NCBI GenBank assembly: GCA_900128395.1
Contig: LT649640.1
Location: 1 to 17,510 of the forward strand
Direction: 5' to 3'
Source of the DNA: Stramenopiles sp. TOSAG23-2
Taxonomy: Eukaryota > Sar
DNA length: 17,510 nucleotides
Shown: one piece after another, positions 6,694-15,610 of the stretch
Layout of the letters: each line of letters opens with the position of its first letter
How positions within the stretch are numbered: position 1 is the first letter of the stretch
Notes under the pieces: model-generated
What the model was told of the DNA's origin: nothing
The model's input: the letters and a program-made list of their open reading frames with translations, nothing else
Databases searched by the model: none
Translations under genes and position numbers: made by a program

Positions 6694-8628
6694 CTATCTA
6701 ATTGAAAGTGGTTTGTTAATATTGCATTGAATGATTTTACTTTCTTCACCTAATATTTCCATTGAATCAGTACCAACAACATTTTGTTTTTGCAAAGCAT
6801 TATTATAAATACCTTTATGTGTATCAAAAATTATATGACACCCAGAATAACCTTGTTTTGCAAAGTCTTTGATTTGAAAATTTGCTTTCTCAAGTCCTAA
6901 GTTATTTACAATTATGAAGTCATGTGGATGTGGATATTCATTACTACCTTTTTCTACATTCGCATCATCAATGGAATGCCTTTGATAGACAAATAAATTG
7001 GCTTGCCCGTCGATTGCATTTATATTTTTATCTGTATAATCACCATGATTTAAAGTGGTGGATGATTGTCGAAAATTTAAAAGACTTTTTACCATATGCA
7101 ACATCGACCCTTCATCATTCTGTTGCTGTTCCACATTAGTATTAACATAATCTTCTGAAATTGGGAGCCATGGTACTGTTGACGCATCAGTAAAACCACT
7201 ATTTGCATTAGCCGTGTTCCATTGTATCGGTGTTCGTTCTGGATCTCTACATCGCATACCTTCATAATTTACAATGCATGTTGGATCTTGACGTTTCCCA
7301 TCAGGAACATATCCATTTTTCTGTCCAATTTCATCACCATTATATATAGTCGGTGTTCCTCGTAATGTTAATAAAATTGTAGTTGCAACTTTCAATAAAT
7401 CAAGGCTTTTTAAACGCGAGCGAACACGATGCACATCATGGTTTCCTAACACATTGTTCGGATATCCAAAGCTTGGTATTGAATCATAATATTCACGAAC
7501 CATTTTTTTCAATGCTACACCTGATCTCCATGGTTCTTTCCCTTTTTCGTAATTGATATCGGTAAAACCACCACCAAAAAAGCCTAATAAATTCATATTA
7601 AATGGCATGCTTAATTCTGGTTCATTTTCACTTTTACCATAATATGACATAACATCTTCTTGTGAAACAACTTGATCACCATAAATTTCTCCAATCATCA
7701 TTTTCTCATCGCCAAATTCATTGCATACATCTCTCATCTTTTGTATCAAATCATGTAGCCCGTCAATATTTTCTGTACGTGTATGAATTAATTTACTGTA
7801 CCCATCTTTTACGGGATCACCTTTGAAATTGGGATCAATTGGTTCATCACGAAATTCAGGATCTTCTAACATATATGCAAATGCATCAACTCTGAATCCA
7901 TCAACACCTTTTTTCAACCAGAAACGCAAAATGTCCAAATAAGCTTTTTGTAAATCAGGATTTCTCCAATTGAAATCAGGCTGCCCGCTTAAAAAGCAAT
8001 GATAATAATATTCATCCGTAGTTGGATCATGTGTCCAGCCAGAACATGTAGCATTCATGCAAAACATAGTCCGCCAATTATTTGGTGGGCCAACTTTACC
8101 AGTATTTGGATCTTTTTTACCTTCCTTCCATATATACCAATCTCGCTTTGGATTATCTTTACTAGATTTACTTTCGATAAACCATTCATGTTCATCGGAA
8201 CTATGATTTGGTACTAGGTCCATTATTATGCGTAAATTTAATTTTTTAGCCTCAGCCAATAAATTATCAAAATCTTTCATAGTACCATATATTTTTCCAA
8301 CATCTTTAAAATCTGATATGTCATATCCAAAATCTTTTTGAGGGCTTTTGTAAAAAGGGCTGATCCAAATTGCAGTGATGCCTAAATCTTTTAAATATGT
8401 TAATTTTTTCGTGATGCCTATTAACGTTCCATCTCCTGTACATTTTGGTTCGCATCCATCCAAAAAACTTCGAGGATAAATTTGATAAATAACACCAGTT
8501 TTCCACCACATTAATTTCTTAGGTCTTGCTGTTGTCGTAGCTTTCACAAACGATGTTGTTGAGAAAGATGAGGATAATAATAACGTCGTTATTATTGTTA
8601 TCAATAATTTTATCATTTTAACCATCAT
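6694..8628 (-). CDS. Secreted GH13 alpha-glucosidase (maltase-like)
   Basis: Hydrolyses terminal alpha-glucosidic bonds of maltose, sucrose-like or isomaltose-like sugars; exact specificity is unknown. The start is set by the signal peptide: ATGs at 8628, 8625 and 8616 all precede KLLITIITTLLLSSSFS, with likely cleavage near KATTTARP. Numbering from the ATG at 8628: WWKTGVIYQIYPRSF (about 41-55), conserved region I DLVPNHSS (137-144), region V QPDFNW (216-221), region II GFRVDAF with nucleophile Asp248, region III IGEIYG with acid/base Glu314, and region IV LGNHD with Asp398. The catalytic triad is complete and the length (644) suits the maltase/oligo-1,6-glucosidase subfamily. Extra Cys residues fit a secreted enzyme. 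The stop is TAG. The upstream TBC-like gene overlaps or abuts its start, which leaves no room for a separate promoter between the coding regions. Confidence 0.93.
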   Translation of the reverse strand: MMVKMIKLLITIITTLLLSSSFSTTSFVKATTTARPKKLMWWKTGVIYQIYPRSFLDGCEPKCTGDGTLIGITKKLTYLKDLGITAIWISPFYKSPQKDFGYDISDFKDVGKIYGTMKDFDNLLAEAKKLNLRIIMDLVPNHSSDEHEWFIESKSSKDNPKRDWYIWKEGKKDPNTGKVGPPNNWRTMFCMNATCSGWTHDPTTDEYYYHCFLSGQPDFNWRNPDLQKAYLDILRFWLKKGVDGFRVDAFAYMLEDPEFRDEPIDPNFKGDPVKDGYSKLIHTRTENIDGLHDLIQKMRDVCNEFGDEKMMIGEIYGDQVVSQEDVMSYYGKSENEPELSMPFNMNLLGFFGGGFTDINYEKGKEPWRSGVALKKMVREYYDSIPSFGYPNNVLGNHDVHRVRSRLKSLDLLKVATTILLTLRGTPTIYNGDEIGQKNGYVPDGKRQDPTCIVNYEGMRCRDPERTPIQWNTANANSGFTDASTVPWLPISEDYVNTNVEQQQNDEGSMLHMVKSLLNFRQSSTTLNHGDYTDKNINAIDGQANLFVYQRHSIDDANVEKGSNEYPHPHDFIIVNNLGLEKANFQIKDFAKQGYSGCHIIFDTHKGIYNNALQKQNVVGTDSMEILGEESKIIQCNINKPLSIR

Positions 8629-10315
8629 AATTATGAAAATTCGTTGTATGCAACTCTGCCTCCCTTTCTGCCTCTGCAAGTGCAAGTTCTTCCTCTGCAT
8701 CTTCAACAGCTTGTTTTCTTCGTTTCTTTAATTTCTTTAATTCTTTTTCTTGGCGTTTCAATGCCCTTTCATTCACATGGCTGTCAAATCGCTTTTTCGT
8801 TGCCATGACATCATCCGGTTTATATGTTTGGGATGCATATGAATTTTTCGTTTGCTGCGCTTGTAAAAATTGTTGCTGCAACGAATTGGTAGCTTGAGAT
8901 TGGCCACGACGTGGACCACCTAGTGTTTTACGACCAGCACGTGTTGGAGAGGTGATGGCAAAACTTTCCCAGTCCATTGATTGATCTAATCCAGTGACAC
9001 CTTGACTAAATTCATTTTGTTCATAATCAATTGCCTCATATAAATCGCCAGCAAAATCACGTTTAATACCAAGTTTTACTCGTAAGTCACCCATGAACGA
9101 ATTTTCAGCTAAAGCTTGTAAATTTCGTTCCGTGATCGTTTTACTGTGAGATGCAATTGTCCTTTCCAATTGTTGCGTTGTTGGAGAAGAAAGTAATTGA
9201 TCACGCAATAAAATCATAATTGTAATTGCAAAATTTGGTATCATCTTATCAAATGAACCTAACATCAATGCTTGATCCCATATATAGCAACAGACCGGCA
9301 TCGAGACGGTTCCAACAAAGCATCTTAATATATGTGGTTCTAATAAATTGGAAATGTAAGTTTCTGTTGTTACACCAGAAACAGTTGTCGTTGCAGTGGC
9401 ATTGATTTGTGCAATGTGCTCGTATAATTCTTTATCTAATTTTTCTAAACTTTCAGATAGAAATGTAGTGATCGAACTCATATATTTTGGCCTTGGCAAT
9501 TCCATCAAAGCTAGATAAGCTTCGATAACGGCACTTGCCTCGGTATTTACTGCGCAATATATATGTGACAGTGGCAAACATAAATAATAATTAACCTCTT
9601 CTAAATCACGTTGCGTCAAAGTTTCATAATATGACAATGTTGTTTTCATCAAGGAAATCAATGTAGATATGCGATGTGTCTCTAACTCTGGAAATTTGCT
9701 ATCGATTAACATTTGGCATTTATTGGATATATCTGCATCGTGGTCACTTATGGTGCTCATTCTAGATTTAATTACATCACGTTCATATTTTTGCCTTGCT
9801 TCTGGATGTCCTAAAAACATACTCCATGCTTGCTTACGTAAAGGGCCAGGAAATTCATGATTTAACATAATACGCATTGTACTTTTTTCAGAGGGCAACC
9901 GCTTCAACAATCGAGTAGCACCTTCTGCTGCTCGTTCCAATATCATATCTACTTTATTTACACGACTACTACCAGTTTCTAATAACTCTCGTTCCACTTG
10001 ATTTGATAATGACTCATCTAACGAACGACTTAATACACCTTGAAAATTTTTATAAACATTATCATGCGCTAACGACCGTTCTACCTCATCAATGAATAAA
10101 GCTTTTTCAACATCATTCAAATCTGAGAAAAATTGGATGTGATTTTGTTTCAAACGGTCTTGCACTGAGTGATACACAACTGTGGTTAAATTTTGCCATT
10201 CTTGTGAGGACATAAGGTCCGAACGCATATTTTCTAACCACCCTGGTAATAAACGTTTCATTTGTTCTTGCTCATCTCTTTTCGTTGGTGAAGTTCCAAA
10301 TGTTGTACTATTCAT
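8618..10315 (-). CDS. TBC-like (Rab-GAP fold) protein with coiled-coil tail
   Basis: The frame of 565 residues runs from ATG 10315 to TAA. The middle looks like a TBC domain: FPGPLRKQAWSMFLG (about 155-169) resembles the entry motif with Arg and Trp, and PHILRCFVGTVSMPVCCYIWDQAL followed by FAITIMILLRDQLL (about 327-375) resembles the end of the fold. The catalytic signatures are poor: at about 202-210 the text is MLIDSKFPE instead of IxxDxxR, and the Gln finger (YxQ) is replaced by NYYLCLPLSHIY. It may therefore be a non-catalytic TBC protein. The N-terminal 140 residues are helical; the last 70 are a Lys/Glu/Ala-rich coiled coil (RQEKELKKLKKRRKQAVEDA). Rab regulation is inference from the fold. 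The downstream GH13 gene begins within or directly after its stop. Confidence 0.65.
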   Translation of the reverse strand: MNSTTFGTSPTKRDEQEQMKRLLPGWLENMRSDLMSSQEWQNLTTVVYHSVQDRLKQNHIQFFSDLNDVEKALFIDEVERSLAHDNVYKNFQGVLSRSLDESLSNQVERELLETGSSRVNKVDMILERAAEGATRLLKRLPSEKSTMRIMLNHEFPGPLRKQAWSMFLGHPEARQKYERDVIKSRMSTISDHDADISNKCQMLIDSKFPELETHRISTLISLMKTTLSYYETLTQRDLEEVNYYLCLPLSHIYCAVNTEASAVIEAYLALMELPRPKYMSSITTFLSESLEKLDKELYEHIAQINATATTTVSGVTTETYISNLLEPHILRCFVGTVSMPVCCYIWDQALMLGSFDKMIPNFAITIMILLRDQLLSSPTTQQLERTIASHSKTITERNLQALAENSFMGDLRVKLGIKRDFAGDLYEAIDYEQNEFSQGVTGLDQSMDWESFAITSPTRAGRKTLGGPRRGQSQATNSLQQQFLQAQQTKNSYASQTYKPDDVMATKKRFDSHVNERALKRQEKELKKLKKRRKQAVEDAEEELALAEAEREAELHTTNFHNYDG

Positions 10316-10998
10316 GTTTTATATTATATATATTGTCTTTAGATATAGCTCTCTCTCTCTCTCTCTCTTAGGTTATATTAAGAAAGAACCAGTAAAACAA
10401 CAAATAAAATAAAAGAAGATAAAGTTAGATAGATAATATACTTTCAGTTTACGTTTTGTTTTTGTTTCTAAGATATTGTGATCTGTATATGTACATTACT
10501 TCTCTGTCGTATAATTATTAATTTTTTTTTTTCAATAATAATAATATTTATTCTTTATCGATATATATATTATTTTCCCATTGTTATTAGTGTTATTTGA
10601 GACGTGGCAGAAGATCAATTCTATTTTTAAAAAAACAATAATTATTTTCTAGAAATGGGCAAAACCGCCGCCGCCAGGCATAATATCAGCATCACAGCAA
10701 CTTTTTAGACATGTAACTAGGTTTTTTCTCTCTTCTTAGTATACTGATATACCAAGTAAGTAACAATTATTATTTTCAAAAAAATACATACGTATAGCAC
10801 TATAGACAGGAGGCCAAAAAGCCAAAAAAAAAGGAAGAAGAAATAAAATTTCTATATTGAATTTCAAGTATATATTTATATATATTGGCATTGGGCAAAC
10901 ACATCTTAGCTCAGTCATTTTCCAATACACTTTTTTGCATTTGTCAATACGAATTTATTATATTATATATTGCATTGCTGGTGCTGGTTTCTGTAATC
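10316..10998. other. Divergent intergenic region, TBC-like and JmjC genes
   Basis: About 680 bases. It holds a TA run beside the TBC-like start, a CT microsatellite, a GCCGCCGCC patch inside a 17-codon ORF at 10655-10708, a strong acceptor-like tract ending CTTCTTAG at 10739 and a consensus donor GTAAGT at 10756. These splice signals on the plus strand suggest a spliced 5' untranslated region for the JmjC gene. No other gene is seen. Confidence 0.6.
10349..10368 (+). repeat. CT dinucleotide microsatellite, ten units
   Basis: An uninterrupted run of ten CT units lies 34-53 bases upstream of the TBC-like start codon. On the coding strand of that gene it reads as a GA run, which is a common promoter or leader element in eukaryotes. 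Confidence 0.95.
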
Positions 10999-11850
10999 AT
11001 GTTGTTGATCGAAAAATATCTTAATACAACGATAAGACATCATATTTTTAAAAGAACAACAAGATTATTTACCACAAATATTAATAATAATAATAAAATT
11101 GATAAAATAAACGCAAGTGAAATAAATTTACTAAAAGAACATTATTTTGAAAAACAAGAACCGGTTATAATTGAAAATGGAATTCAACATTGGCCTGCCA
11201 TACAAAAATGGAGTGATATAGAATGGATGAAAGAAACCTATGGAAATCATATTGTACCAGTTGAAGTTGGTAAAAACTATGTTGATTCAGAACAACATGA
11301 AATACCGCTGGGGGCATATTTAGATTATGTCATGAAAAAAGATACAAAGTTAGATCATGGAGAGTTACCAACGTTATATTTAGCCCAATACGATTTGTTA
11401 AATCAAATACAAGAATTAAACGATGATGTAATTTCTCCTTTTTCACACCAAGATACCAATAAATTTAATATAGGAAAAATTGGTAAAGGTGATTTATATT
11501 CTACTAATATGTGGATTTCTGGAGCAAATACTACATCAAATACACATCGAGATCCATTGAATAATATTTTTTGCCAAGTAGTTGGTCGAAAGTACTTTAG
11601 AATATTTTCCCCAGAAAATGAAGAAGATATGTATCCAAATCATAGTGTGTTTAATTCAAATACATCCCGTGTAGAAAAAGTAGATTGTAGCCAAAAAGAA
11701 TTTGATAGTGCAGGATTTCCGAATTTTTATAATGTGAAATATAAAGAATATATTCTACAAAGTGGTGATATGCTATTTCTACCAAAGTATCAATGGCATT
11801 ATGCAACATCGGAAACGATATCAGTATCCGTGAATTATTGGTTTTTGTAA
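10999..11850 (+). CDS. JmjC-domain 2-oxoglutarate oxygenase, JMJD5/KDM8-like
   Basis: From the ATG at 10999 it has 283 residues. The JmjC fold covers about 120-283. Iron ligands are H183 and D185 (THRDP) and H267 (QWHYAT); N189 and K198 (VVGRKYFRIFSP) sit where JMJD5 binds 2-oxoglutarate. LYLAQYDLLNQIQEL (about 127-141) and the final SVSVNYWF closely match the same parts of human JMJD5. The upstream cupin segment contains EPVIIENGIQHWPAIQKW. Family knowledge: JMJD5 is an arginyl C-3 hydroxylase; substrate here is unknown. The open frame extends upstream without an ATG through a hydrophobic segment (FIILYIALLVLVSVIMLLI), so an upstream exon encoding a membrane anchor is possible. I place the start at 10999 as the first ATG. 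Confidence 0.9.
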   Translation: MLLIEKYLNTTIRHHIFKRTTRLFTTNINNNNKIDKINASEINLLKEHYFEKQEPVIIENGIQHWPAIQKWSDIEWMKETYGNHIVPVEVGKNYVDSEQHEIPLGAYLDYVMKKDTKLDHGELPTLYLAQYDLLNQIQELNDDVISPFSHQDTNKFNIGKIGKGDLYSTNMWISGANTTSNTHRDPLNNIFCQVVGRKYFRIFSPENEEDMYPNHSVFNSNTSRVEKVDCSQKEFDSAGFPNFYNVKYKEYILQSGDMLFLPKYQWHYATSETISVSVNYWFL

Positions 11851-12018
11851 AATAAATTCGTAAAACATAAAAAAAATTATATACGAAAAGTAAAAGAAAA
11901 ATTTTACGTGACATGCATATATAAGATTGATATATGAGTACATTACCACACACCCTTTTCATTTTAAAAAATATTAAAAACACCACACCCCGGCATATAC
12001 TCTTGTAATTAAAAAAAA
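11851..12018. other. Convergent 3' spacer, JmjC and phosphatase genes
   Basis: 168 bases with AATAAA-like and A-rich sequence on the plus strand just after the JmjC stop. It must hold both 3' ends. Nothing else is seen. Confidence 0.6.
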
Positions 12019-13842
12019 TTAAAATGGGCCATGGTGTCCATTATGTTGTTCTATAAAAAATTGATCCGTAACTTTATCAGTAGGATTTTCATGATGGGAA
12101 TATTGTAAATGTGTCTCATTAAACACGACGATTCTACCATATGCACCACCTGTTCCAAAATTTCTACTCCATGAAGTGATGTTCATTGTTTTTAACGTAT
12201 TTGTACCAACAACACCCGGAACTCCACCATTTCCTTCCGTAATATGTACTGTTCCAATTGGATTTAAATATGATTGAATTGGCTTACCAGTACTATCTCT
12301 GCAAATCTCCCCATGACATATAGGCCACGTACTTGCATAATCATGTTTGTGACCTGCATCATATAAATCGACACCATGTTTCCGCAATAATGGCAATAAC
12401 TTCGATTGTTGCCCATTTAACCATTCACCGAGAGGTTTATCATGGCATACTTTGTCCCCAGATGCATCATGACATTGGAGAGGCATGTAATCATGATCAC
12501 TATTTGAATATTGTTCATGACCCTCACCTAAAAAGAAATTACGACTTGCATTTAAATGTGTCGCATATGTTGGATGATACATTGGAAAATGTGAAGATAC
12601 TAATATCCACGGCGTTTCCTTACGATCAACACTTGCTAGATCTTCATCTAACCATTTCAATTGACCATCATCTAAATTATTTAGATCCAAACCAACAATA
12701 TGAATAGTACCAATAGTCAAACTAAAATATCGCGATGTGTTTGATGGAATTTTACTATGAAAACCCAAACCAAACAAAGTTGATTTCGTAAGCAATTCTC
12801 CTAATGCAGTTGTGGCTGTACTCTTGATGCTATCATCCCCACCTAGCGTTTGTCCAAATGTCATATTAATATATCTTTCATAATGATCGCCATCATTTAC
12901 CTCATGATTACCAATAATTGGTATCCATGGACAGCTGCTTAATACAGGCATAAAAACATTCATATATGCATCACCTCTTCGATCCCCAGCACCGGCTAAA
13001 TCATAGGCGTGATCTCCCATATGTACGATAAAATCGATTTCGCCATTTTCACAAGCATTTTTCATATTTTCCATATTATTATGATGCGTATGTCCCATAT
13101 CACCATAAATAGCAAATTTTGGTTCTTCTTGGTTTATCCAACGAAACGTAAATAACTCAGAAACGATTGAATTTGCACTTTGTACTTTATAATAATACAC
13201 TTTACCTGGTTCCAGACCAGCAAGTTTGATAAAATGTAACGAATACGAAATTCCTTCTGCTTCTGATAAGTGTTTATAATGATGTGTTATACCAGTAACT
13301 TTCTTTAAATCATGCTTTGATTCACCCCAATATGCAATTGGAAGGTCTGTGCCTTTTGGAACTTTCTCTTCACGTGTTACAAAACTTGCTACTACACTAG
13401 TTGCATCTGCAATTTGTAAGTTAATTTGTTCTGGTGTATTTTTTGGAGCAACACAATATTGTGTATGATTATGACCGCCAACAGGTGTTTTACAATAGCA
13501 CCAAGGTCCCGCATATGAATTTGTAACAGTATCAGCTGTACAACCATCACAATCAAGATGGCCAGCACTAGCACCTGGCATTGCACAAGAGGAGCCAGCA
13601 GATGCAGGTGGCACATTGTACCTCCACACTTTATTTATACGTTTCTGTTCAGTTGCATTAGGCATAGCATTCCACGGCAAACATGTATCAGTACAAGTAG
13701 CTGAATTTATTTTCCACGCTGGCATTAAATGATCATATACATCTGCGTGTATTGTTGTTATTATCGTTGCAACAACGATGACGTTGAATACGTTTTTCAA
13801 ATTATACATATTGTCCAAGAAAAGATCCCGTAATGATGACAT
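12019..13842 (-). CDS. Secreted purple acid phosphatase with kringle-like head
   Basis: The frame of 607 residues runs from ATG 13842 to TAA. A signal peptide fits M12 onward (NVFNVIVVATIITTIHA, cleavage near 33). Residues about 50-130 are Cys-rich, with CLPWNAM, SYAGPWCYCKTP and QYCVAP, a pattern resembling a kringle. A fibronectin-III-like segment follows (about 138-235). The metallophosphoesterase domain has all five motifs: GDMG (247-250), GDHAY (276-280), GNHE (311-314), SSHFP with H418, and GHKH (497-500). The last motif lacks the usual ER after the Tyr (HDYAS). Expected to hydrolyse phosphate esters outside the cell or in a vacuole with a dinuclear metal centre. Several N-glycosylation sequons are present. 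The Met1 and M12 starts cannot be separated; the second gives the better signal peptide. Confidence 0.93.
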   Translation of the reverse strand: MSSLRDLFLDNMYNLKNVFNVIVVATIITTIHADVYDHLMPAWKINSATCTDTCLPWNAMPNATEQKRINKVWRYNVPPASAGSSCAMPGASAGHLDCDGCTADTVTNSYAGPWCYCKTPVGGHNHTQYCVAPKNTPEQINLQIADATSVVASFVTREEKVPKGTDLPIAYWGESKHDLKKVTGITHHYKHLSEAEGISYSLHFIKLAGLEPGKVYYYKVQSANSIVSELFTFRWINQEEPKFAIYGDMGHTHHNNMENMKNACENGEIDFIVHMGDHAYDLAGAGDRRGDAYMNVFMPVLSSCPWIPIIGNHEVNDGDHYERYINMTFGQTLGGDDSIKSTATTALGELLTKSTLFGLGFHSKIPSNTSRYFSLTIGTIHIVGLDLNNLDDGQLKWLDEDLASVDRKETPWILVSSHFPMYHPTYATHLNASRNFFLGEGHEQYSNSDHDYMPLQCHDASGDKVCHDKPLGEWLNGQQSKLLPLLRKHGVDLYDAGHKHDYASTWPICHGEICRDSTGKPIQSYLNPIGTVHITEGNGGVPGVVGTNTLKTMNITSWSRNFGTGGAYGRIVVFNETHLQYSHHENPTDKVTDQFFIEQHNGHHGPF

Positions 13843-14329
13843 CGATTCGCGGGTAGAAAAAAGATGAAAAAATTGCCATTGCCATGAAGTGTGTGTTTTG
13901 TCAAAGAGAGGTTTTGTTGTTTTATATACAGTAGTATATATAAACTACTTTCTCATCACACTTTTTTTGTGCACTTGCACAGCAACCACACTTCTTCTTC
14001 CGTCCTCCTTCAACAAAAAATCATTTTTTTATTTTGGCAAATAGGATGGGTATCTTAGTATAATTATATGTAGTCTAATTAGCATATACACAGTAGAGAC
14101 TAATAAAAACTAAACGTTATAATAATAATAATACATGTATGTGCTAATAAGCACCTAAAAAAGAAAAAACATCTATACGAGAAAATAATAATACACATAA
14201 TTATGAATAGCACAATACATATTAATACACCAAGAATTGGTACTGATACTAATCTTCCATATAGAACTTATACTTCTTTATCAACGGGTTAAAAAAAAAC
14301 TATTTATATAATGCTCTAGGATCTAAGAA
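13843..14329. other. Divergent intergenic region, phosphatase and DUF3754 genes
   Basis: About 490 bases, AT-rich, with a TATATATAAAC run near 13940 upstream of the phosphatase gene, a TGTGCACTTGCACA near-palindrome at about 13968, and the 29-codon upstream ORF listed separately. TAGTCT and AGACTA flank a spacer at about 14071-14103. No RNA gene is seen. Confidence 0.6.
14203..14292 (+). other. Upstream ORF or first exon of the DUF3754 gene
   Basis: ATG to TAA gives 29 residues (MNSTIHINTPRIGTDTNLPY then RTYTSLSTG), a balanced composition unlike the surrounding AT-rich spacer. It ends 37 bases before the DUF3754 ATG. It may act as a translation-limiting upstream ORF. Alternatively a 40-base intron at 14288-14327 (GGTTAA donor, TCTAAG acceptor) would join it in frame to the downstream ATG, but that would bury what looks like a mitochondrial presequence. 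The upstream ORF reading is preferred. Confidence 0.35.
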
Positions 14330-15610
14330 ATGAATGGAATTATAAAAATAAAAAATGGACTCATGTCATCTATAAAACAAATTGTACATAAAAATAAAAA
14401 TATAATACGTACCTATGCAGGTAAACCATCAGGTGTCACAACTATTAGTGATATTGAAAAAGAAAAGAAAAATAAAAGAAGGAAAGGAAGTTTACGAGGT
14501 AGATTTTTAAAGAAAATATTTCCAGAAAAAAATGACCAAGAAGCATTAAAAACTATTTATGCTAGTTTGCAAATTCAATACGGACACTGTGAGGAAAGAT
14601 TGCATTCACTGTATGGTGATAGTGAACCAGTTATTGGTGATCCAAAAACCATTTCAAAATATATCTTGGAAGGTCTAGAGAAAGAAAGCAAAATAGAAGA
14701 TGATGAAGAAAAGGAAGAATATCAAAAGTTACGAAGGGAACGCCAAACACATTTTACAAGAGGGATGTTATGGTTTTCAAAGCGTTCTGGATTTCATGCA
14801 TCTTCCATAGAAGATGAAATATATTGTAAAACAAATCATTATCGTCTAACTGTGCCGATAAAAATAGATTGGAACTATTTTGACGCTGCTGTATTTAATA
14901 ATTTAAAACCGTATGAAACAAGCTTTTCAGAAGTTGAAAAGCCATCATTTGCTAATCGTGCAGTAATTTTAGTACGTGGAAAAGGTTTTGACTCAACAAC
15001 TGGATTATTTTTGACTGAAAAATTTGATGAGATAACAACACGCATGGCACGATCATTTATAGATAGATCAATAAATTCAGCTAGGAGAGTACTCGGATTA
15101 AAAAAACGCAGGAAAACATTGACATATTTAAATGGTGACAAGACAAAGAAAACAACATATGAGCAATATCAAAAATATAAACAATCGATATTAGGAGCAG
15201 AGGATGATTCAAGGACTGCGTTATCACAAGTCAAATTTAATGGCATTACAACTCTTTTAGGGCGCATTAAATTGCAGGAAGAGACATTTGAGGACGTGCT
15301 TGTTTTATATGTAACACGAAGGCAATTAGATGTAGAAAATAAAACATACAAAAACATTCGTAGTGTAAATTTACGACATTTTCAAAGTGTACCAAAATGT
15401 GATTTAGAGTTTGTCTTACCAGAGCAAGCACAAAAAGTATATATGAGACCAATGGATAAATTATTACTATGTTTTTCATTTATAGGTGGTACTGGTGTTG
15501 CAAGTCATTTTTATTTTACAGGTCTACAGTTTACGCAAGCTGGCGTAATCGCATTAATCGGTTTTTTGTGCATATTTTATACGAATATTCAATCGATATC
15601 GTATGAGTAA
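14330..15610 (+). CDS. TMEM143/DUF3754 membrane protein, N-terminal part
   Basis: 426 residues to a TAA at 15608-15610. The N-terminus (MNGIIKIKNGLMSSIKQIVH, then a basic stretch to RTYAG) is basic and amphipathic, like a mitochondrial presequence, and TMEM143 is mitochondrial. The DUF3754 region is recognised from RLTVPIKIDWNYFDAAVF (about 173-190) and NRAVILVRGKGFDSTTGLFL (about 209-228), plus EDVLVLYVTRR. Two membrane helices follow at about 379-395 and 402-418. The frame then ends abruptly where the family normally continues, and the remainder is found in the next frame from about 15565 onward. The most economical reading is a single extra base in the T6 run at 15562-15567. Molecular function of the family is unknown. 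Confidence 0.85.
   Translation: MNGIIKIKNGLMSSIKQIVHKNKNIIRTYAGKPSGVTTISDIEKEKKNKRRKGSLRGRFLKKIFPEKNDQEALKTIYASLQIQYGHCEERLHSLYGDSEPVIGDPKTISKYILEGLEKESKIEDDEEKEEYQKLRRERQTHFTRGMLWFSKRSGFHASSIEDEIYCKTNHYRLTVPIKIDWNYFDAAVFNNLKPYETSFSEVEKPSFANRAVILVRGKGFDSTTGLFLTEKFDEITTRMARSFIDRSINSARRVLGLKKRRKTLTYLNGDKTKKTTYEQYQKYKQSILGAEDDSRTALSQVKFNGITTLLGRIKLQEETFEDVLVLYVTRRQLDVENKTYKNIRSVNLRHFQSVPKCDLEFVLPEQAQKVYMRPMDKLLLCFSFIGGTGVASHFYFTGLQFTQAGVIALIGFLCIFYTNIQSISYE

Noticed and set aside
8629-8706. Longer GH13 start beginning inside the TBC-like gene
   Set aside because: The earliest codon is TTG, and the extra residues (basic, Gln-rich) would sit ahead of a clear signal peptide.
10885-10998. TTG-initiated start for the JmjC protein
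   Set aside because: TTG initiation is not expected in a eukaryotic nuclear gene; the first ATG is at 10999, with an upstream exon left as a possibility.
12333-12707. Plus-strand ORF of 124 codons rich in His
   Set aside because: It is the antisense of the phosphatase catalytic region, and the His bias comes from ATG/CAT codons on the other strand.
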